Part shown: one piece after another, positions 35,039 through 44,081 of the stretch
How positions within the stretch are numbered: position 1 is the stretch's first letter
Layout: every line of letters begins with the position of its first letter
Assembly (NCBI RefSeq): GCF_014204815.1
Contig: NZ_JACHMC010000001.1
Span: 1,550,001-1,614,000, forward strand
Source: Micrococcus flavus
GTDB taxonomy: Bacteria > Actinomycetota > Actinomycetes > Actinomycetales > Micrococcaceae
Direction of reading: 5' to 3'
Length of the DNA stretch: 64,000 bases
Translations under genes and position numbers: made by a program
Notes under the pieces: generated by a model
What the model was told of the DNA's origin: nothing
Database searches by the model: none
What the model saw: the letters and a program-made list of their open reading frames with translations, nothing else

Positions 35039-36229
35039 ATGCAGTTCGGCGTCTTCACCATCGGCGACATCACCACCGACCCCACGGACGGCACCGTCCC
35101 CACCGAGCACCAGCGCATCAAGGACACCGTCAGGATCGCCCGGCACGCCGAGCAGGCGGGCTTCGAGGTGTTCGCCACCGGTCAGCACCACAACCCGCCC
35201 TTCGTGGCGCCCGGCAACCCGCCCACGCTGCTGTCCTACCTGGCGGCCGTGACGGAGAGGATGACCCTCTCCACCGCCACCACACTGATCACCACCATGG
35301 ACCCGGTGCGCCTGGCCGAGGACTACGCCTACCTCCAGCACCTGGCGGACGGCCGCGTGGACCTCACCCTGGGCCGCGGCAACACCGGCCCCGTGTACCC
35401 CTGGTTCGGCAAGGACATCCGCCAGGGCATCCCGCTGGCGGTGGAGAACTACCACCTCCTGTACCGCCTGTGGCACGAGGAGACCGTGGACTGGTCCGGG
35501 AGGTTCCGCACCCCCCTGCAGAACTTCACGCTCACCCCGCAGCCGCTCGACGGCGTCGCGCCCTTCGTGTGGCACGGCTCCATCCGCTCCCCCGAGATCG
35601 CCGAGCAGGCCGCGTACTACGGCGACGGCTTCTTCCACAACAACATCTTCTGGAACAAGGAGCACATCATCCAGATGGTGCGCCTCTACCGCCAGCGCTA
35701 CGAGTACTACGGCCACGGCAAGGCGCACCAGGCCTACGTGGGCCTCGGCGGCCAGGCGTACATGGCCAAGAACTCGCAGGACGCGGTCCGGGAGTTCCGC
35801 CCGTACTTCGACAACGCCCCGGTGTACGGCCACGGCCCGTCCCTCGAGGAGTTCACGCGGATGACCCCGCTGACCGTCGGCTCCCCGCAGCAGGTGATCG
35901 AGCGCACCCTGTCCTTCCGCGACTGGGTGGGCGACTACCAGCGTCAGATGTTCCTGATCGACCATGCCGGCCTGCCCACGGACACCGTCCTGCGGCAGAT
36001 CGACCTCTTCGGCGAGGAGGTGCTCCCCGTGCTGCGGAAGGAGTTCGAGACCCTGAAGCCCGCCGACGTCCCCGAGGCCCCGACCCACGCGTCCCTCGTG
36101 GAGCGCGCCCGCCGCGGCGAGGCCCCCGTGCCCGGCGGCGCGGAGGGCTCGAAGGCCCACGCCGACCGCCAGGCCGCGCGGGAGCAGAAGGCGGCGCAGG
36201 AGTCGGCCGAGGCGGGTGCGTCCCGGTGA
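35039..36229 (+). CDS. LLM-class flavin-dependent oxidoreductase (luciferase-like monooxygenase)
   Basis: A 396-residue bacterial-luciferase-family (beta/alpha)8 enzyme. The N-terminus MQFGVFTIGD and the segments FATGQHHNPPFVAPGNP, LTLGRGNTGPVYPWFG and VWHGSIRSPEIAEQAAYYGDGFFHNN are typical of the CE1758 type. It uses reduced FMN, probably made by the next gene. The tail after residue 360 is an Ala/Glu-rich helix without a partner domain. A GAGAGGA ribosome-binding site precedes the ATG. The stop overlaps the next start (GTGA). Confidence 0.9.
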   Translation: MQFGVFTIGDITTDPTDGTVPTEHQRIKDTVRIARHAEQAGFEVFATGQHHNPPFVAPGNPPTLLSYLAAVTERMTLSTATTLITTMDPVRLAEDYAYLQHLADGRVDLTLGRGNTGPVYPWFGKDIRQGIPLAVENYHLLYRLWHEETVDWSGRFRTPLQNFTLTPQPLDGVAPFVWHGSIRSPEIAEQAAYYGDGFFHNNIFWNKEHIIQMVRLYRQRYEYYGHGKAHQAYVGLGGQAYMAKNSQDAVREFRPYFDNAPVYGHGPSLEEFTRMTPLTVGSPQQVIERTLSFRDWVGDYQRQMFLIDHAGLPTDTVLRQIDLFGEEVLPVLRKEFETLKPADVPEAPTHASLVERARRGEAPVPGGAEGSKAHADRQAAREQKAAQESAEAGASR

Positions 36230-36957
36230 CCGAGCCCTCCCTCACGTCCCTCCGTCTCGACGCCGGCCCGGCCGGCTCCGCCTTTGAGGCCACCGACCCG
36301 TTCACGCCCCAGGCCCGGCACATCGCCGTCGTCTCGGGCGGCATCGGGGAGCCGTCCCAGACGCGCATGCTGGCCGACGCCCTCGCCGATGCCGCCACGG
36401 CCGGGCTCTCCGGTCACGGGATCGTCCCCGAGGTGCACACCCTCCCGCTGCGCGAGCTCTCGGTGGACATCGGCCAGGGGATGGTGACCACCGCCAAGAG
36501 CGAGCCGTTGCTGGCCGCCCTGCGGCAGGTCGAGCAGGCCGACGCCGTGATCGCGGTGTCGCCGACCTTCAAGGCGTCCTACTCGGGCCTGTTCAAGGCG
36601 TTCTTCGATCTCCTGGAGGAGGAGTCCCTGGCGGGCGTGCCGGTGCTGCTCGGCGCCACCGGCGGAACCGCGCGGCACTCGCTGATGATCGACCAGGCGA
36701 TGCGCCCGCTCTTCGCCTACCTGAAGACCTGGATCGTCCCGACGGCGGTGTTCGCCGCGTCCGACGACTGGGGCGCGGCGGGCGGCCGGCCCGACTCCAC
36801 CCGCACCACTCCCCTGGACGCCCGCATCCGGGCGGCCGGCGCCGAGCTGGCCGATATCCTGTCCCGGCTCCCCGCCCGCCCCCGCGCCGCCGCCGAGGGC
36901 CAGACCGCCGACCTGGAGGTGATCCCCTTTGACCGACTCCTCAACCCCGACGCCTGA
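36226..36957 (+). CDS. NAD(P)H-dependent FMN reductase (CE1759 type)
   Basis: A 243-residue flavodoxin-fold reductase with VVSGGIGEPSQTRMLADAL, the VSPTFKASYSGLFKAFFDLL flavin-binding segment and LLGATGGTARHSLMIDQAMRPLF. It starts at GTG overlapping the monooxygenase stop, so the two-component monooxygenase is stoichiometrically coupled: this subunit reduces FMN for the LLM partner. Its last 29 nt overlap marR. Confidence 0.9.
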   Translation: MTEPSLTSLRLDAGPAGSAFEATDPFTPQARHIAVVSGGIGEPSQTRMLADALADAATAGLSGHGIVPEVHTLPLRELSVDIGQGMVTTAKSEPLLAALRQVEQADAVIAVSPTFKASYSGLFKAFFDLLEEESLAGVPVLLGATGGTARHSLMIDQAMRPLFAYLKTWIVPTAVFAASDDWGAAGGRPDSTRTTPLDARIRAAGAELADILSRLPARPRAAAEGQTADLEVIPFDRLLNPDA

Positions 36958-37468
36958 GCCCCTCGCCGGACCGGCGAAGGCCGACGCCGGCCGCTGGTAC
37001 GGCTCCGCCACGGCGGACCACCGCCCCGCGGACGTGGAGAAGCACGCCTGGCGCGCCTACTTCGAGGCCACCCAGATGCTGGAGGAGCTGCTCGAGCGGC
37101 GGCTGAAGGCCGAGTGCGGCATGACGCTGCCCGACTACAACCTCCTCCTGCTGCTCACCGAGTCCGAGGAGGGCCGCCTGCGGCTGGGCGAGCTCGCCAG
37201 CCGCATGGTCTTCTCACCCTCGCGCGTGACCTACCAGGTGAAGTCACTGGTGGCCCGCGGGCTGATCGAGCGCCGCGCCGCGGAGCGGGACCGCCGCGGC
37301 TACGAAGCCGTGCTCACGGACGCGGGCCGCTCGGCCTTCCGCCGCGCGGCCGTGCTCCACGCGCGGCAGGTGGACGAGCTGTTCCTGGACCGCCTGGAGC
37401 CCGGCGAGGCCGAGGTGCTCGCCCGGGTGTTCTCGCGGGTGGGGTGCGCCCTCGAGGCGCACTGCTGA
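36929..37468 (+). CDS. MarR-family transcriptional regulator
   Basis: A 179-residue winged-helix regulator. The recognition region is LGELASRMVFSPSRVTYQVKSLVARGLIERR followed by the DRRGYEAVLTDAG wing. It starts at TTG 36929, which is decided by the extended Shine-Dalgarno GGAGGTGATC at 36915-36924, lying inside the reductase gene. As the third gene of the operon it probably autoregulates from the palindrome upstream of the monooxygenase. Its inducer is unknown. Confidence 0.88.
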   Translation: MTDSSTPTPEPLAGPAKADAGRWYGSATADHRPADVEKHAWRAYFEATQMLEELLERRLKAECGMTLPDYNLLLLLTESEEGRLRLGELASRMVFSPSRVTYQVKSLVARGLIERRAAERDRRGYEAVLTDAGRSAFRRAAVLHARQVDELFLDRLEPGEAEVLARVFSRVGCALEAHC

Positions 37469-37490
37469 CCCCGACACCGCGCCCCACATG

Positions 37491-37537
37491 CCGGAAGGCC
37501 CGGTGACCTGTCCTGCACAGGTCACCGGGCCTTCCGG
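37491..37537. terminator. Bidirectional terminator between marR and the protease gene
   Basis: A perfect 21-bp stem, left arm 37491-37511 starting CCGGAAGGCC, loop CCTGC, right arm 37517-37537. It is shared by two convergent transcripts. Confidence 0.8.
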
Positions 37538-37583
37538 TGTCTCCGCCGGGTGAGTCGGACCGGCGACGGGGGTCGACGCGCGG

Positions 37584-38789
37584 TCAGCTGACCGGCACGC
37601 CCCCGAGGGTGACGACGGCGTCCGTGGGCTCACCGGCGGCGTCCGTCAGCTCGACCTCGATGTGGCCGCCGGCCGGCACCTCGGCCGGGACGTTGATCCA
37701 CGTCATCGGCTGGCCGTCCGAGTGGAGATGGAGGTGGCCGATCTGCTCGCCGTCCGCGTCGAACGCGGTCACGGCCATGTAGCTGAAGCCGCCCTGGTCC
37801 GTGTTCGCCTCCACGCGGGTGCGGAAGTCGATGCCGTCCTCCGGCGCGACGACGAGCGTCTGCTCGGCAGGGGCGGCGGCCTTCTTCTCCGCAGCCGCCT
37901 TCTCGGCCTTCGCCTCCGCGGCGGCCTTCTTCTCCGCAGCCGCCTTCTCGGCCTTCGCCTCCGCGGCGGCCTTCTTCTCTGCAACCGCCTCCTTCTCGGC
38001 CTTCGCCTCCGCGGCGGCCTCGGCCTTCTCGAGCTCGAGCGCGCGGCGCTCGGACTCGGTCAGGGACACGACGCCGTGCTTGCCCACGGTGGCGGCCTGT
38101 GCGGCGGGGGCCTGCACGGGGGTGGTGCCGTCGACCTCGTCGAGGGACTCCACGGGCACGATGATCGTGGACATCTCGTCCGCGTCGCAGCGGACGGCGT
38201 TGCCCTCCGCGTCGTAGGTCACCGGCGCCAGGCCGGAGATGATGCCGACCACGCGCTGCTCGGCGTCGTAGACCGCGCCGCCCGAGTCGCCCCGGCGGGT
38301 GGTGGCCTCGTCGAGGACGACCTGGTCGGTGTAGACGTCCCCGCAGGTCTCGCCGATGTCGAAGGTCTCGGGCTCGGAGATCGAGTTGGGCTCGCCCAAC
38401 GGCACGGAGGAGCCGTGGGTGTAGACGGTCTCGCCCGGCTCGACGGTGGCGGTCTCGCGCACGGACCACTCGCCGACCACGTCGACGTCGTCGGCGAGCG
38501 CGATCTTCACGGCGTCCACGCCGGAGTCGCCCGGCAGGGCGGCGACGGTGCCGATCACGGTGCCGTCGGCGGACTTGACCGGCGAGCCGATCGTCCACTC
38601 GCCGGCGCCGCAGTGGGCGGCGGTGTAGGCGGTGGCGTCGTCGACGATCGTGATGCTGCAGTCGCCGGCGGGCACCGAGAGCGCGGCGCCCTGGGTGAGC
38701 GGCGTCGCCGCGAGGGCGGGGCCGGCGCCGGCCACGACCACCACGCCGAGGGCCGCCGTGGCGGACCCGGTCAGGGTTGTCTTCTTCAT
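37584..38789 (-). CDS. Secreted trypsin-like (S1) serine protease with charged Ala/Lys/Glu linker
   Basis: A 401-residue exported protein. MKKTTL followed by a hydrophobic stretch and GPALA-AT gives a signal peptide cleaved near residue 27. The triad is His59 (TAAHC), Asp92 and Ser169 (RRGDSGGAV), and a cysteine pair is near Cys44/Cys60. Residues about 260-320 are a helical repeat of (E)AKAEKAAAEKKAA units, followed by an 80-residue beta-rich domain. The linker could span the cell wall or form a coiled coil. ATG 38789 has GAGGAAGAGG upstream. Confidence 0.85.
   Translation of the reverse strand: MKKTTLTGSATAALGVVVVAGAGPALAATPLTQGAALSVPAGDCSITIVDDATAYTAAHCGAGEWTIGSPVKSADGTVIGTVAALPGDSGVDAVKIALADDVDVVGEWSVRETATVEPGETVYTHGSSVPLGEPNSISEPETFDIGETCGDVYTDQVVLDEATTRRGDSGGAVYDAEQRVVGIISGLAPVTYDAEGNAVRCDADEMSTIIVPVESLDEVDGTTPVQAPAAQAATVGKHGVVSLTESERRALELEKAEAAAEAKAEKEAVAEKKAAAEAKAEKAAAEKKAAAEAKAEKAAAEKKAAAPAEQTLVVAPEDGIDFRTRVEANTDQGGFSYMAVTAFDADGEQIGHLHLHSDGQPMTWINVPAEVPAGGHIEVELTDAAGEPTDAVVTLGGVPVS
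37876..38013 (-). repeat. Tandem 45-bp repeats in the protease linker
   Basis: 37876-37920 and 37921-37965 are identical 45-bp units; 37966-38013 is a 48-bp variant with substitutions and a 3-bp insertion. The unit encodes 15 residues in frame, so copy-number change would preserve the reading frame. Confidence 0.9.
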
Positions 38790-38821
38790 GGACCTCTTCC
38801 TCTGCATCGGTCGGTGATGCC

Positions 38822-38841
38822 GCCGGCCGAGGACGGCCGGC
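38822..38841 (-). terminator. Hairpin downstream of the his/sseB operon
   Basis: GCCGGCCG (38822-38829), loop AGGA, CGGCCGGC (38834-38841). It lies 65 nt past the sseB stop and upstream of the protease gene. Confidence 0.5.
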
Positions 38842-38905
38842 ACTGGACCGGCGTCGGATGCACCCGTCCTTCCCCACTACCGTAGCCGATGGGCCTGTCG
38901 CCAGG

Positions 38906-39889
38906 TCAGGGACGCCGGACGATGATCTCCACCGAATCCGCGCGCTCCGCGAGCAGCGGGAGGTCGGCCAGGAGCATCCGCAGGGTCGCCGTCATGAGGC
39001 GCACCCCGGCCGCGTCGGCGTCCCGCCGGGGCATGGCCACGATCTGCAGCTCGACGCCCGAGCCGCCCCCGGCCATCACCGCGCCGGAGGCCGTGCGGGT
39101 GGGCACGCCCGAGCCCGGTGCCAGGCCGAGGTTCAGCAGGTTCGGCACGAGGTCCGCCACCTGGGCGATCTCCCGGGCGATCTCCTCGTCCTGGTAGGCC
39201 GGCGTCCACTCCTGCTGCTGGGCCAGCGCCCACACCGCGGGGCGGCGGATCACGTAGGTGTGCTCGGCGCCCGCGTCCACGACGACGAGGTCGCACCCCT
39301 CGTCCACGGCCGACAGACACGCGCGCGGCAGCCACACGGCCACCGGCCGAGCGATCGGATTCCACGCCGTGAGCGCGGGCACGCTCGTGAACACGGGGAG
39401 GGCCTGTCGGCCGTCCCCGGCGCGCATGGTCACCAGCGCCACGTCCGCGGCCTTGTCCCCGTGGGCGACGTCGGCCGCATGCCCGTGCCCGGTGTGGTCG
39501 GCACGCTCGTGCACGTCCGCCTCGTCCACGGCCAGCGTCGGGACCACGGCGGCGAACACCCGGATCCCGGCGAGCACGCGGGTCACCTCGGCCTCGTCCG
39601 CCGCGCCCGTGGTCAGGCGCTCCATGACGGCGGTCCACCCGGCCGGGCTGGTGCCGTCGTCCTGGTCGAACACGTGCAGCGGATTCGCGGACCCGTCCAC
39701 GCCGGGGCCGGAGAGGTCGCGGCCCTCCCACGGCACGCCGGCGGTGTCGGCGAGGTTGTCCCCCGCGGTCTTGTCCCGCATGCGGTCCAGGGCGGCGCGG
39801 ATGTGGCCGGGCAGCTCCCGGGCACCGGGTGCGGTGACCGGGACGGGGGCCTCGTCGTCGTGCGCGGCGGGGCGCGGCTCCGGGGTCAC
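38906..39889 (-). CDS. SseB-family protein
   Basis: A 327-residue soluble protein with an N-terminal Asp/Glu/His-rich segment and an SseB-like middle domain: [43 protein letters not shown]. The function of SseB proteins in actinobacteria is unknown. It starts at GTG overlapping the priA stop (GTGA), so it is cotranslated with histidine biosynthesis genes, an association seen in related genera. It ends the operon. Confidence 0.78.
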   Translation of the reverse strand: MTPEPRPAAHDDEAPVPVTAPGARELPGHIRAALDRMRDKTAGDNLADTAGVPWEGRDLSGPGVDGSANPLHVFDQDDGTSPAGWTAVMERLTTGAADEAEVTRVLAGIRVFAAVVPTLAVDEADVHERADHTGHGHAADVAHGDKAADVALVTMRAGDGRQALPVFTSVPALTAWNPIARPVAVWLPRACLSAVDEGCDLVVVDAGAEHTYVIRRPAVWALAQQQEWTPAYQDEEIAREIAQVADLVPNLLNLGLAPGSGVPTRTASGAVMAGGGSGVELQIVAMPRRDADAAGVRLMTATLRMLLADLPLLAERADSVEIIVRRP

Positions 39890-40671
39890 TCGGCCACCGC
39901 GAAGGGGTGACGTTCACGCGCCTCCGCCACGGACGCGCCGGCGGCCACCGCGAGCGCCTGCTCCAGGGAGAAGCGGCCGGCGTACAGGGCCTTTCCCATG
40001 ATGGCGCCCTCGACGCCCTGCGGGACCATGGCCGCGAGCGCGGCGACGTCCTCGAGGGAGGAGATGCCGCCGGAGGCGACCACGGGCTTGTCCGTGGCGT
40101 CGCACATCTGCGTGAGCAGCTCGGTGTTCGGACCCTTCAGGGTGCCGTCCTTGGTGACGTCGGTGACCACGTAGCGGGCGCAGCCGGCGGCCTCCAGGCG
40201 CTCCAGCACCTCCCACAGGTCGCCGCCCTCCTGGGTCCAGCCGCGGGCGGCCAGGGTGGTGCCGCGCACGTCCAGGCCGACGGCCACGCGGTCCCCGAAG
40301 CGCTCGATCACGCGGGCGGTCCACTCCGGGTCCTCGAGGGCCGCGGTGCCGAGGTTCACGCGGGCGGCGCCCATCTCGAGGGCGTGCTCGAGCGAGGCGT
40401 CGTCCCGGATGCCGCCGGAGAGCTCCACCTTCACGTCCATGCTGTCCACCACGCGCCGCAGGACGTCCCGGTTGTCCCCGCGGCCGAAGGCGGCGTCCAG
40501 GTCCACGAGGTGGATCCACTCGGCGCCGGCGCGCTGCCAATCCATCGCGGCCGAGAGCGGGTCGCCGTAGGAGGTGGCGGAGCCGGCCTCGCCCTGGACG
40601 AGGCGGACGGCCTGGCCGTCCTGCACGTCCACGGCGGGCAGCAGCTCGAGGGCTCGGGGGGTGGGGGTCAT
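39886..40671 (-). CDS. priA: Phosphoribosyl isomerase PriA (HisA, probably dual HisA/TrpF)
   Basis: A 261-residue (beta/alpha)8 isomerase with [15 protein letters not shown] at the first strand, ELSGGIRDD, and [15 protein letters not shown] at the catalytic aspartate. The loop [16 protein letters not shown] carries the RGW residues characteristic of actinobacterial PriA, which converts both ProFAR in histidine and PRA in tryptophan synthesis. Dual function is inferred from this loop. ATG 40671 has a GAGAGGA ribosome-binding site; 47 nt separate it from the small membrane gene. Confidence 0.92.
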   Translation of the reverse strand: MTPTPRALELLPAVDVQDGQAVRLVQGEAGSATSYGDPLSAAMDWQRAGAEWIHLVDLDAAFGRGDNRDVLRRVVDSMDVKVELSGGIRDDASLEHALEMGAARVNLGTAALEDPEWTARVIERFGDRVAVGLDVRGTTLAARGWTQEGGDLWEVLERLEAAGCARYVVTDVTKDGTLKGPNTELLTQMCDATDKPVVASGGISSLEDVAALAAMVPQGVEGAIMGKALYAGRFSLEQALAVAAGASVAEARERHPFAVAE

Positions 40672-40718
40672 GGGAGGGGTCCTCTCGGCGGGTCGGGCGG
40701 GGGCGGACGCGCGGGGCG

Positions 40719-40871
40719 TCAGACGGTCAGGAAGGAGGCGGCGATGGCCATGCCGGCGAGCGTCAGGACGATCACGATGCCCCAGAGCGGTGCGTCCTGG
40801 GTGCGCAGGGACCACGCGGCCCCGAGGAGGAGGCCGCCGAGGGCGAGGTACAGCACGGACCAGTACGGCAT
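40719..40871 (-). CDS. Small two-TM membrane protein in the his operon
   Basis: A 50-residue protein, [13 protein letters not shown] onward, with two hydrophobic helices separated by a short RTQDAPLW loop. The ATG overlaps the hisH stop by one base (TGATG). Position in the operon and the exact coupling support a real gene; the function is unknown. Confidence 0.7.
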   Translation of the reverse strand: MPYWSVLYLALGGLLLGAAWSLRTQDAPLWGIVIVLTLAGMAIAASFLTV

Positions 40872-41530
40872 CAGAGGGTCTCCAGCCAGTTGGCCAGCAG
40901 CTGCAGGCCGGCGTCCCCGGACTTCTCGGGGTGGAACTGCGTGGCGGAGAGCGGGCCGTTCTCCACGGCGGCGATGAAGTCGGCGCCGTGGTGGGCCCAG
41001 GTGACCTGGGGCGGGCGCATGGCGGCGATCGACTGGTCGAACTCCCAGTGCAGCACGCCGTAGGAGTGGACGAAGTAGAACCGCTCGTCCTCGATCCCGG
41101 CGAACAGGGCGGATCCCTCGGGCGGGCGGACGGTGTTCCAGCCCATGTGGGGCAGCACGTCCGCCGGCAGCGCCTCCACGAGGCCCGGCCACTCGCCCAT
41201 GCCCTCGGTGCGCTCGCCGTGCTCCACGCCGGCGTCGAAGAGGATCTGGTGGCCCACGCAGATGCCCAGCACCGGCCGTCCCCCGGCCACGCGCCGCCCG
41301 ATCCAGCGGGTGCCGCCGACCTCCGTCAGCGCGCGCATCACGGAGGCATAGGCTCCGACGCCGGGCACGAGCAGTCCGTCCGCGCCGAGCACGGCGTCCG
41401 GGTCCCGGGTCAGCTGCACCTCCGCTCCGGCGCGCTCCACCGCCCGGACCGCGGAGTGTACGTTGCCCGAGCCGTAGTCCAGCACGGCGACGCGCGGCCG
41501 CACCCCCGGGACGCTCGTGGGGGCGGCCAT
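40871..41530 (-). CDS. hisH: Imidazole glycerol phosphate synthase subunit HisH
   Basis: A 219-residue class I glutamine amidotransferase. Nucleophile Cys91 is in GICVGHQ, and HPEKSG supplies His and Glu of the triad. The start has [19 protein letters not shown]. It provides ammonia to HisF, which is not encoded in this window. The ATG overlaps the hisB stop (TGATG). Confidence 0.95.
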   Translation of the reverse strand: MAAPTSVPGVRPRVAVLDYGSGNVHSAVRAVERAGAEVQLTRDPDAVLGADGLLVPGVGAYASVMRALTEVGGTRWIGRRVAGGRPVLGICVGHQILFDAGVEHGERTEGMGEWPGLVEALPADVLPHMGWNTVRPPEGSALFAGIEDERFYFVHSYGVLHWEFDQSIAAMRPPQVTWAHHGADFIAAVENGPLSATQFHPEKSGDAGLQLLANWLETL

Positions 41531-42147
41531 CAGAGGGCGCCCTTGGTGGAGGGCACGTCGGTGACGCGGGGGTCGTCCTCGCACGCCGCGCGCAGGGCGC
41601 GGGCGAAGGCCTTGAACTGGGCCTCCACGATGTGGTGCGGATCCCGGCCGCGCACCACGTCCATGTGCAGGCAGATGGCCGCGTGGGACGTGATGGCCTC
41701 GAAGACGTGGCGGGTCATGGACCCGGTGAAGTGGCCGCCGATCAGGTGGTACTGCTGCCCGTCCGGCTCGCCCTCGTGCACCAGGTAGGGACGGCCGGAC
41801 ACGTCGACGACGGCACGCGCGAGCGCCTCGTCCAGCGGCACCGAGGCCTCGCCGAAGCGCCGGATGCCCCGCTTGTCCCCGAGTGCCGCCTTGAGCACCT
41901 CGCCCAGGGTGATGGCCACGTCCTCCACGGTGTGGTGGACGTCGATGTGGGTGTCCCCGGTGGCGTGGACCGTGAGGTCCATCTGGGAGTGCTTGGCCAG
42001 GGCCGTGAGCATGTGGTCGTAGAACGGCACCGAGGTGGAGATGTCCGCGACGCCGGTGCCGTCCAGGTCCAGCTCGACGCGGACGTCGGATTCGCTGGTG
42101 GTGCGTTGCATGCGGGCACGGCGTCCGGAGACGATCTCGGCGGGCAC
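41530..42147 (-). CDS. hisB: Imidazoleglycerol-phosphate dehydratase
   Basis: A 205-residue dehydratase with both HHxxE metal motifs, [14 protein letters not shown] and a C-terminal [15 protein letters not shown] 42147 is preceded by AGGAGG. It is monofunctional, lacking the phosphatase domain of enterobacterial HisB, consistent with a separate hisN at 8065. Confidence 0.96.
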   Translation of the reverse strand: MPAEIVSGRRARMQRTTSESDVRVELDLDGTGVADISTSVPFYDHMLTALAKHSQMDLTVHATGDTHIDVHHTVEDVAITLGEVLKAALGDKRGIRRFGEASVPLDEALARAVVDVSGRPYLVHEGEPDGQQYHLIGGHFTGSMTRHVFEAITSHAAICLHMDVVRGRDPHHIVEAQFKAFARALRAACEDDPRVTDVPSTKGAL

Positions 42148-42241
42148 GGGTCCTCCTGGGCAGATGGTGCGGGGTGGGCTCGGTCCATCCTAGGCGGGCC
42201 GCGGGGGTGCGGGGCGGGCGTGACGCCGTCGCACCCGGGGC

Positions 42242-43372
42242 TCAGCCGCGCACGACGGCGGCCGGGTCCTCGCGGAGGACCTCGCCGAGGGCGTCGAGGA
42301 ACGCGGTGGTCTCGTCCTGCGTGCCGGCGGTGACGCGCAGGTGCTCGGGGATGCCCACGTCCCGCACCAGCACCCCGCGCGTGAGGAGGGCCTCCCACAC
42401 GGCGTGGGCATCCCGGAGGCGGCCGAAGAACACGAAGTTGGAGTCGGACACGGACGGGCTCAGGCCGAGTCGGCGGAGGGTGTCCACGATCCTGTCCCGC
42501 TGGGCCTTGATGTCCTCGACGGTCTCCAGCAGCGCGTCGACGTGCTCGAGGGCGGCGATCGCGGTGGCCTGCGTGATGGCGGACAGGTGGTACGGGAGCC
42601 GCACCAGCCGCAGGGCGTCCGTCACGGCGGGGTCCGCCGCGAGGTAGCCGAGCCGTGCGCCGGCCAGCGCGAACGCCTTCGACATGGTCCGGGTGACGAT
42701 CAGCCGCTCGCGGCCGGGCAGCAGGGTGAGGGCGGACGCCGTGCCCTCGAGGGCGAACTCGGCGTAGGCCTCGTCCACCACCACCATGGCACCGTGGCCG
42801 CCCTCGGCCTCGTTCCGGGCCTGCGCCGCGTACACGGCCTCGATGGTCTCGAGCCCGAGGGCGGTGCCGGTGGGGTTGTTGGGCGAGGCCAGGAAGACCA
42901 CGTGGGGGCGGTGGCGGCGGACCTGCTCCGCGGCGTGGTCGGCGGAGAGGGTGTGGTCCGGGGCGCGGCCGCCGTCCACGAAGGCGGTGTCCGTGCCGGC
43001 CGCCAGGAGGGGGTACATGGAGTACGAGGGCAGGAAGCTCAGGAGGGTGCGGCCCGGCCCGGCGAACGCCTGCAGGATCTGCTGGAGCACCTCGTTCGAG
43101 CCGTTGCCGGCCCAGACCTGGTCCGGAGTGATGCCGTGGCCGAGGTAGACGGCCAGCCGCTCCCGCAGCGCGGTGAACTCCCGGTCCGGATAGCGGTTGA
43201 GCCCCCCGGCGACCGTCGCGACCCGTGCGGTGATGGCCTCGGCCACCTGCGGCGGGACCGGATGCGTGTTCTCGTTGGTGTTGAGCATGTACGGCACGTC
43301 CAGCTGGGGGGCGCCGTACGGGCTCTGGCCGCGGAGGGACTCACGCAGGGGCAGGGAGCTCAGGTCGGTCAT
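42242..43372 (-). CDS. hisC: Histidinol-phosphate aminotransferase
   Basis: A 376-residue fold-type I PLP enzyme. The N-terminus has LNTNENTHPVP, the PLP lysine is Lys232 (MSKAFALAGARLGY), and SPNNPTGT and VDEAYAEF are the cofactor contacts. ATG 43372 lies 7 nt after TAGGAT; an in-frame ATG three codons earlier is too close to that hexamer. It leads the operon hisC-hisB-hisH-small ORF-priA-sseB. hisD is not adjacent. Confidence 0.95.
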   Translation of the reverse strand: MTDLSSLPLRESLRGQSPYGAPQLDVPYMLNTNENTHPVPPQVAEAITARVATVAGGLNRYPDREFTALRERLAVYLGHGITPDQVWAGNGSNEVLQQILQAFAGPGRTLLSFLPSYSMYPLLAAGTDTAFVDGGRAPDHTLSADHAAEQVRRHRPHVVFLASPNNPTGTALGLETIEAVYAAQARNEAEGGHGAMVVVDEAYAEFALEGTASALTLLPGRERLIVTRTMSKAFALAGARLGYLAADPAVTDALRLVRLPYHLSAITQATAIAALEHVDALLETVEDIKAQRDRIVDTLRRLGLSPSVSDSNFVFFGRLRDAHAVWEALLTRGVLVRDVGIPEHLRVTAGTQDETTAFLDALGEVLREDPAAVVRG

Positions 43373-43379
43373 GGCGCCC

Positions 43380-43385
43380 ATCCTA
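43380..43385 (-). promoter_or_regulatory. -10 hexamer TAGGAT for leaderless hisC mRNA
   Basis: TAGGAT, 7 nt, then ATG at 43372 on the minus strand. Confidence 0.55.
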
Positions 43386-43442
43386 GGAACGGGCCGGGCC
43401 GGCTTCCCCCATGCGACGGAACGGGACCCTGCCGGGGACCGG

Positions 43443-43844
43443 TCAGCGGACCGGGGGCAGGTAGAGCTCCTGGCCGAGCTCGAGCTCGCCCCCCTCGAGG
43501 GCGTTGAGCTCACCGATGCGCTCCATGGTGACGTAGGGGTCCACCCCCGGGGCGGCGTCCCGGGCGATGGACCACAGGCTGTCCCCGGGCATCACGGTCA
43601 CCGTGACCAGGTCCTCGGAGGCGACGTCCGCCGAGACGGCCGGCGGAGACAGCATCACTCCGGCGAAGAACGCCGCCGTGGCGGTCAGGGCCGCCACCGA
43701 CAGCATGAGGGGCAGCCCGCGGAACAGGAGACGGCCGCGGCGCGTCAGGCGCAGGGGGGCCGACGGGCGCGCCGGAGCGTGGCCGGAGCGGGACCGCCCG
43801 AGGAGCCGGGGGGTCCGGGAGAGTGCAGTGGTGACGGGGGTCAT
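43443..43844 (-). CDS. LysM-domain membrane protein, probable SOS-induced division/wall factor
   Basis: A 133-residue protein: basic N-terminus, one TM segment at about 45-68 (LPLMLSVAALTATAAFFAGVML), then a C-terminal LysM domain (VTVMPGDSLWSIARDAAP to LGQELYLPP). Divergent location next to lexA and a perfect LexA box 35 nt upstream match the YneA/DivS/Rv2719c group that delays division during DNA damage. The start is ATG 43844; the longer ORF would translate through the LexA box. Confidence 0.82.
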   Translation of the reverse strand: MTPVTTALSRTPRLLGRSRSGHAPARPSAPLRLTRRGRLLFRGLPLMLSVAALTATAAFFAGVMLSPPAVSADVASEDLVTVTVMPGDSLWSIARDAAPGVDPYVTMERIGELNALEGGELELGQELYLPPVR

Positions 43845-43878
43845 GAGCTGTCTGCCTTCCTCCCGCCGCTGCGGGTGT

Positions 43879-43894
43879 TCGAACATCTGTTCGA
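43879..43894. promoter_or_regulatory. Perfect LexA (SOS) box of the LysM gene
   Basis: TCGAAC-ATCT-GTTCGA, a perfect 16-bp palindrome of the actinobacterial/Bacillus-type SOS box. A second TCGA-rich palindromic segment follows at 43891-43904. Confidence 0.9.
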
Positions 43895-43946
43895 GTTCGT
43901 TCGAACCCATTTCTAGCACATCGGTTCGAGACTCGCCCAGGAGGGA

Positions 43947-43987
43947 TCGAACATATCTTTGAAGAGCGGTTCGGGGTCCACTAGGGT
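43947..43987 (+). promoter_or_regulatory. lexA promoter with degenerate LexA box
   Basis: TTGAAG (43959-43964), 17 bp, TAGGGT (43982-43987). The imperfect box TCGAAC-ATAT-CTTTGA at 43947-43962 overlaps the -35, with two mismatches in its right half. This fits weak autoregulation of lexA. Confidence 0.6.
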
Positions 43988-44081
43988 CGCTCTCACCAGC
44001 ACATTTCCTGGGGCTGCACCCATGGCACCACCGGAGCCGGACACGTTAAGCCCCCGCCTTCCGAGAGAACGGACCGTCCGC

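Noticed and set aside
37876-38013. Possible CRISPR or minisatellite array
   Set aside because: The 45-bp units are contiguous without spacers and encode an in-frame KAE-rich linker.
43891-43904. Second LexA box beside the LysM gene
   Set aside because: TCGAGTTCGTTCGA has the wrong spacing for the 16-bp box and overlaps the perfect site.
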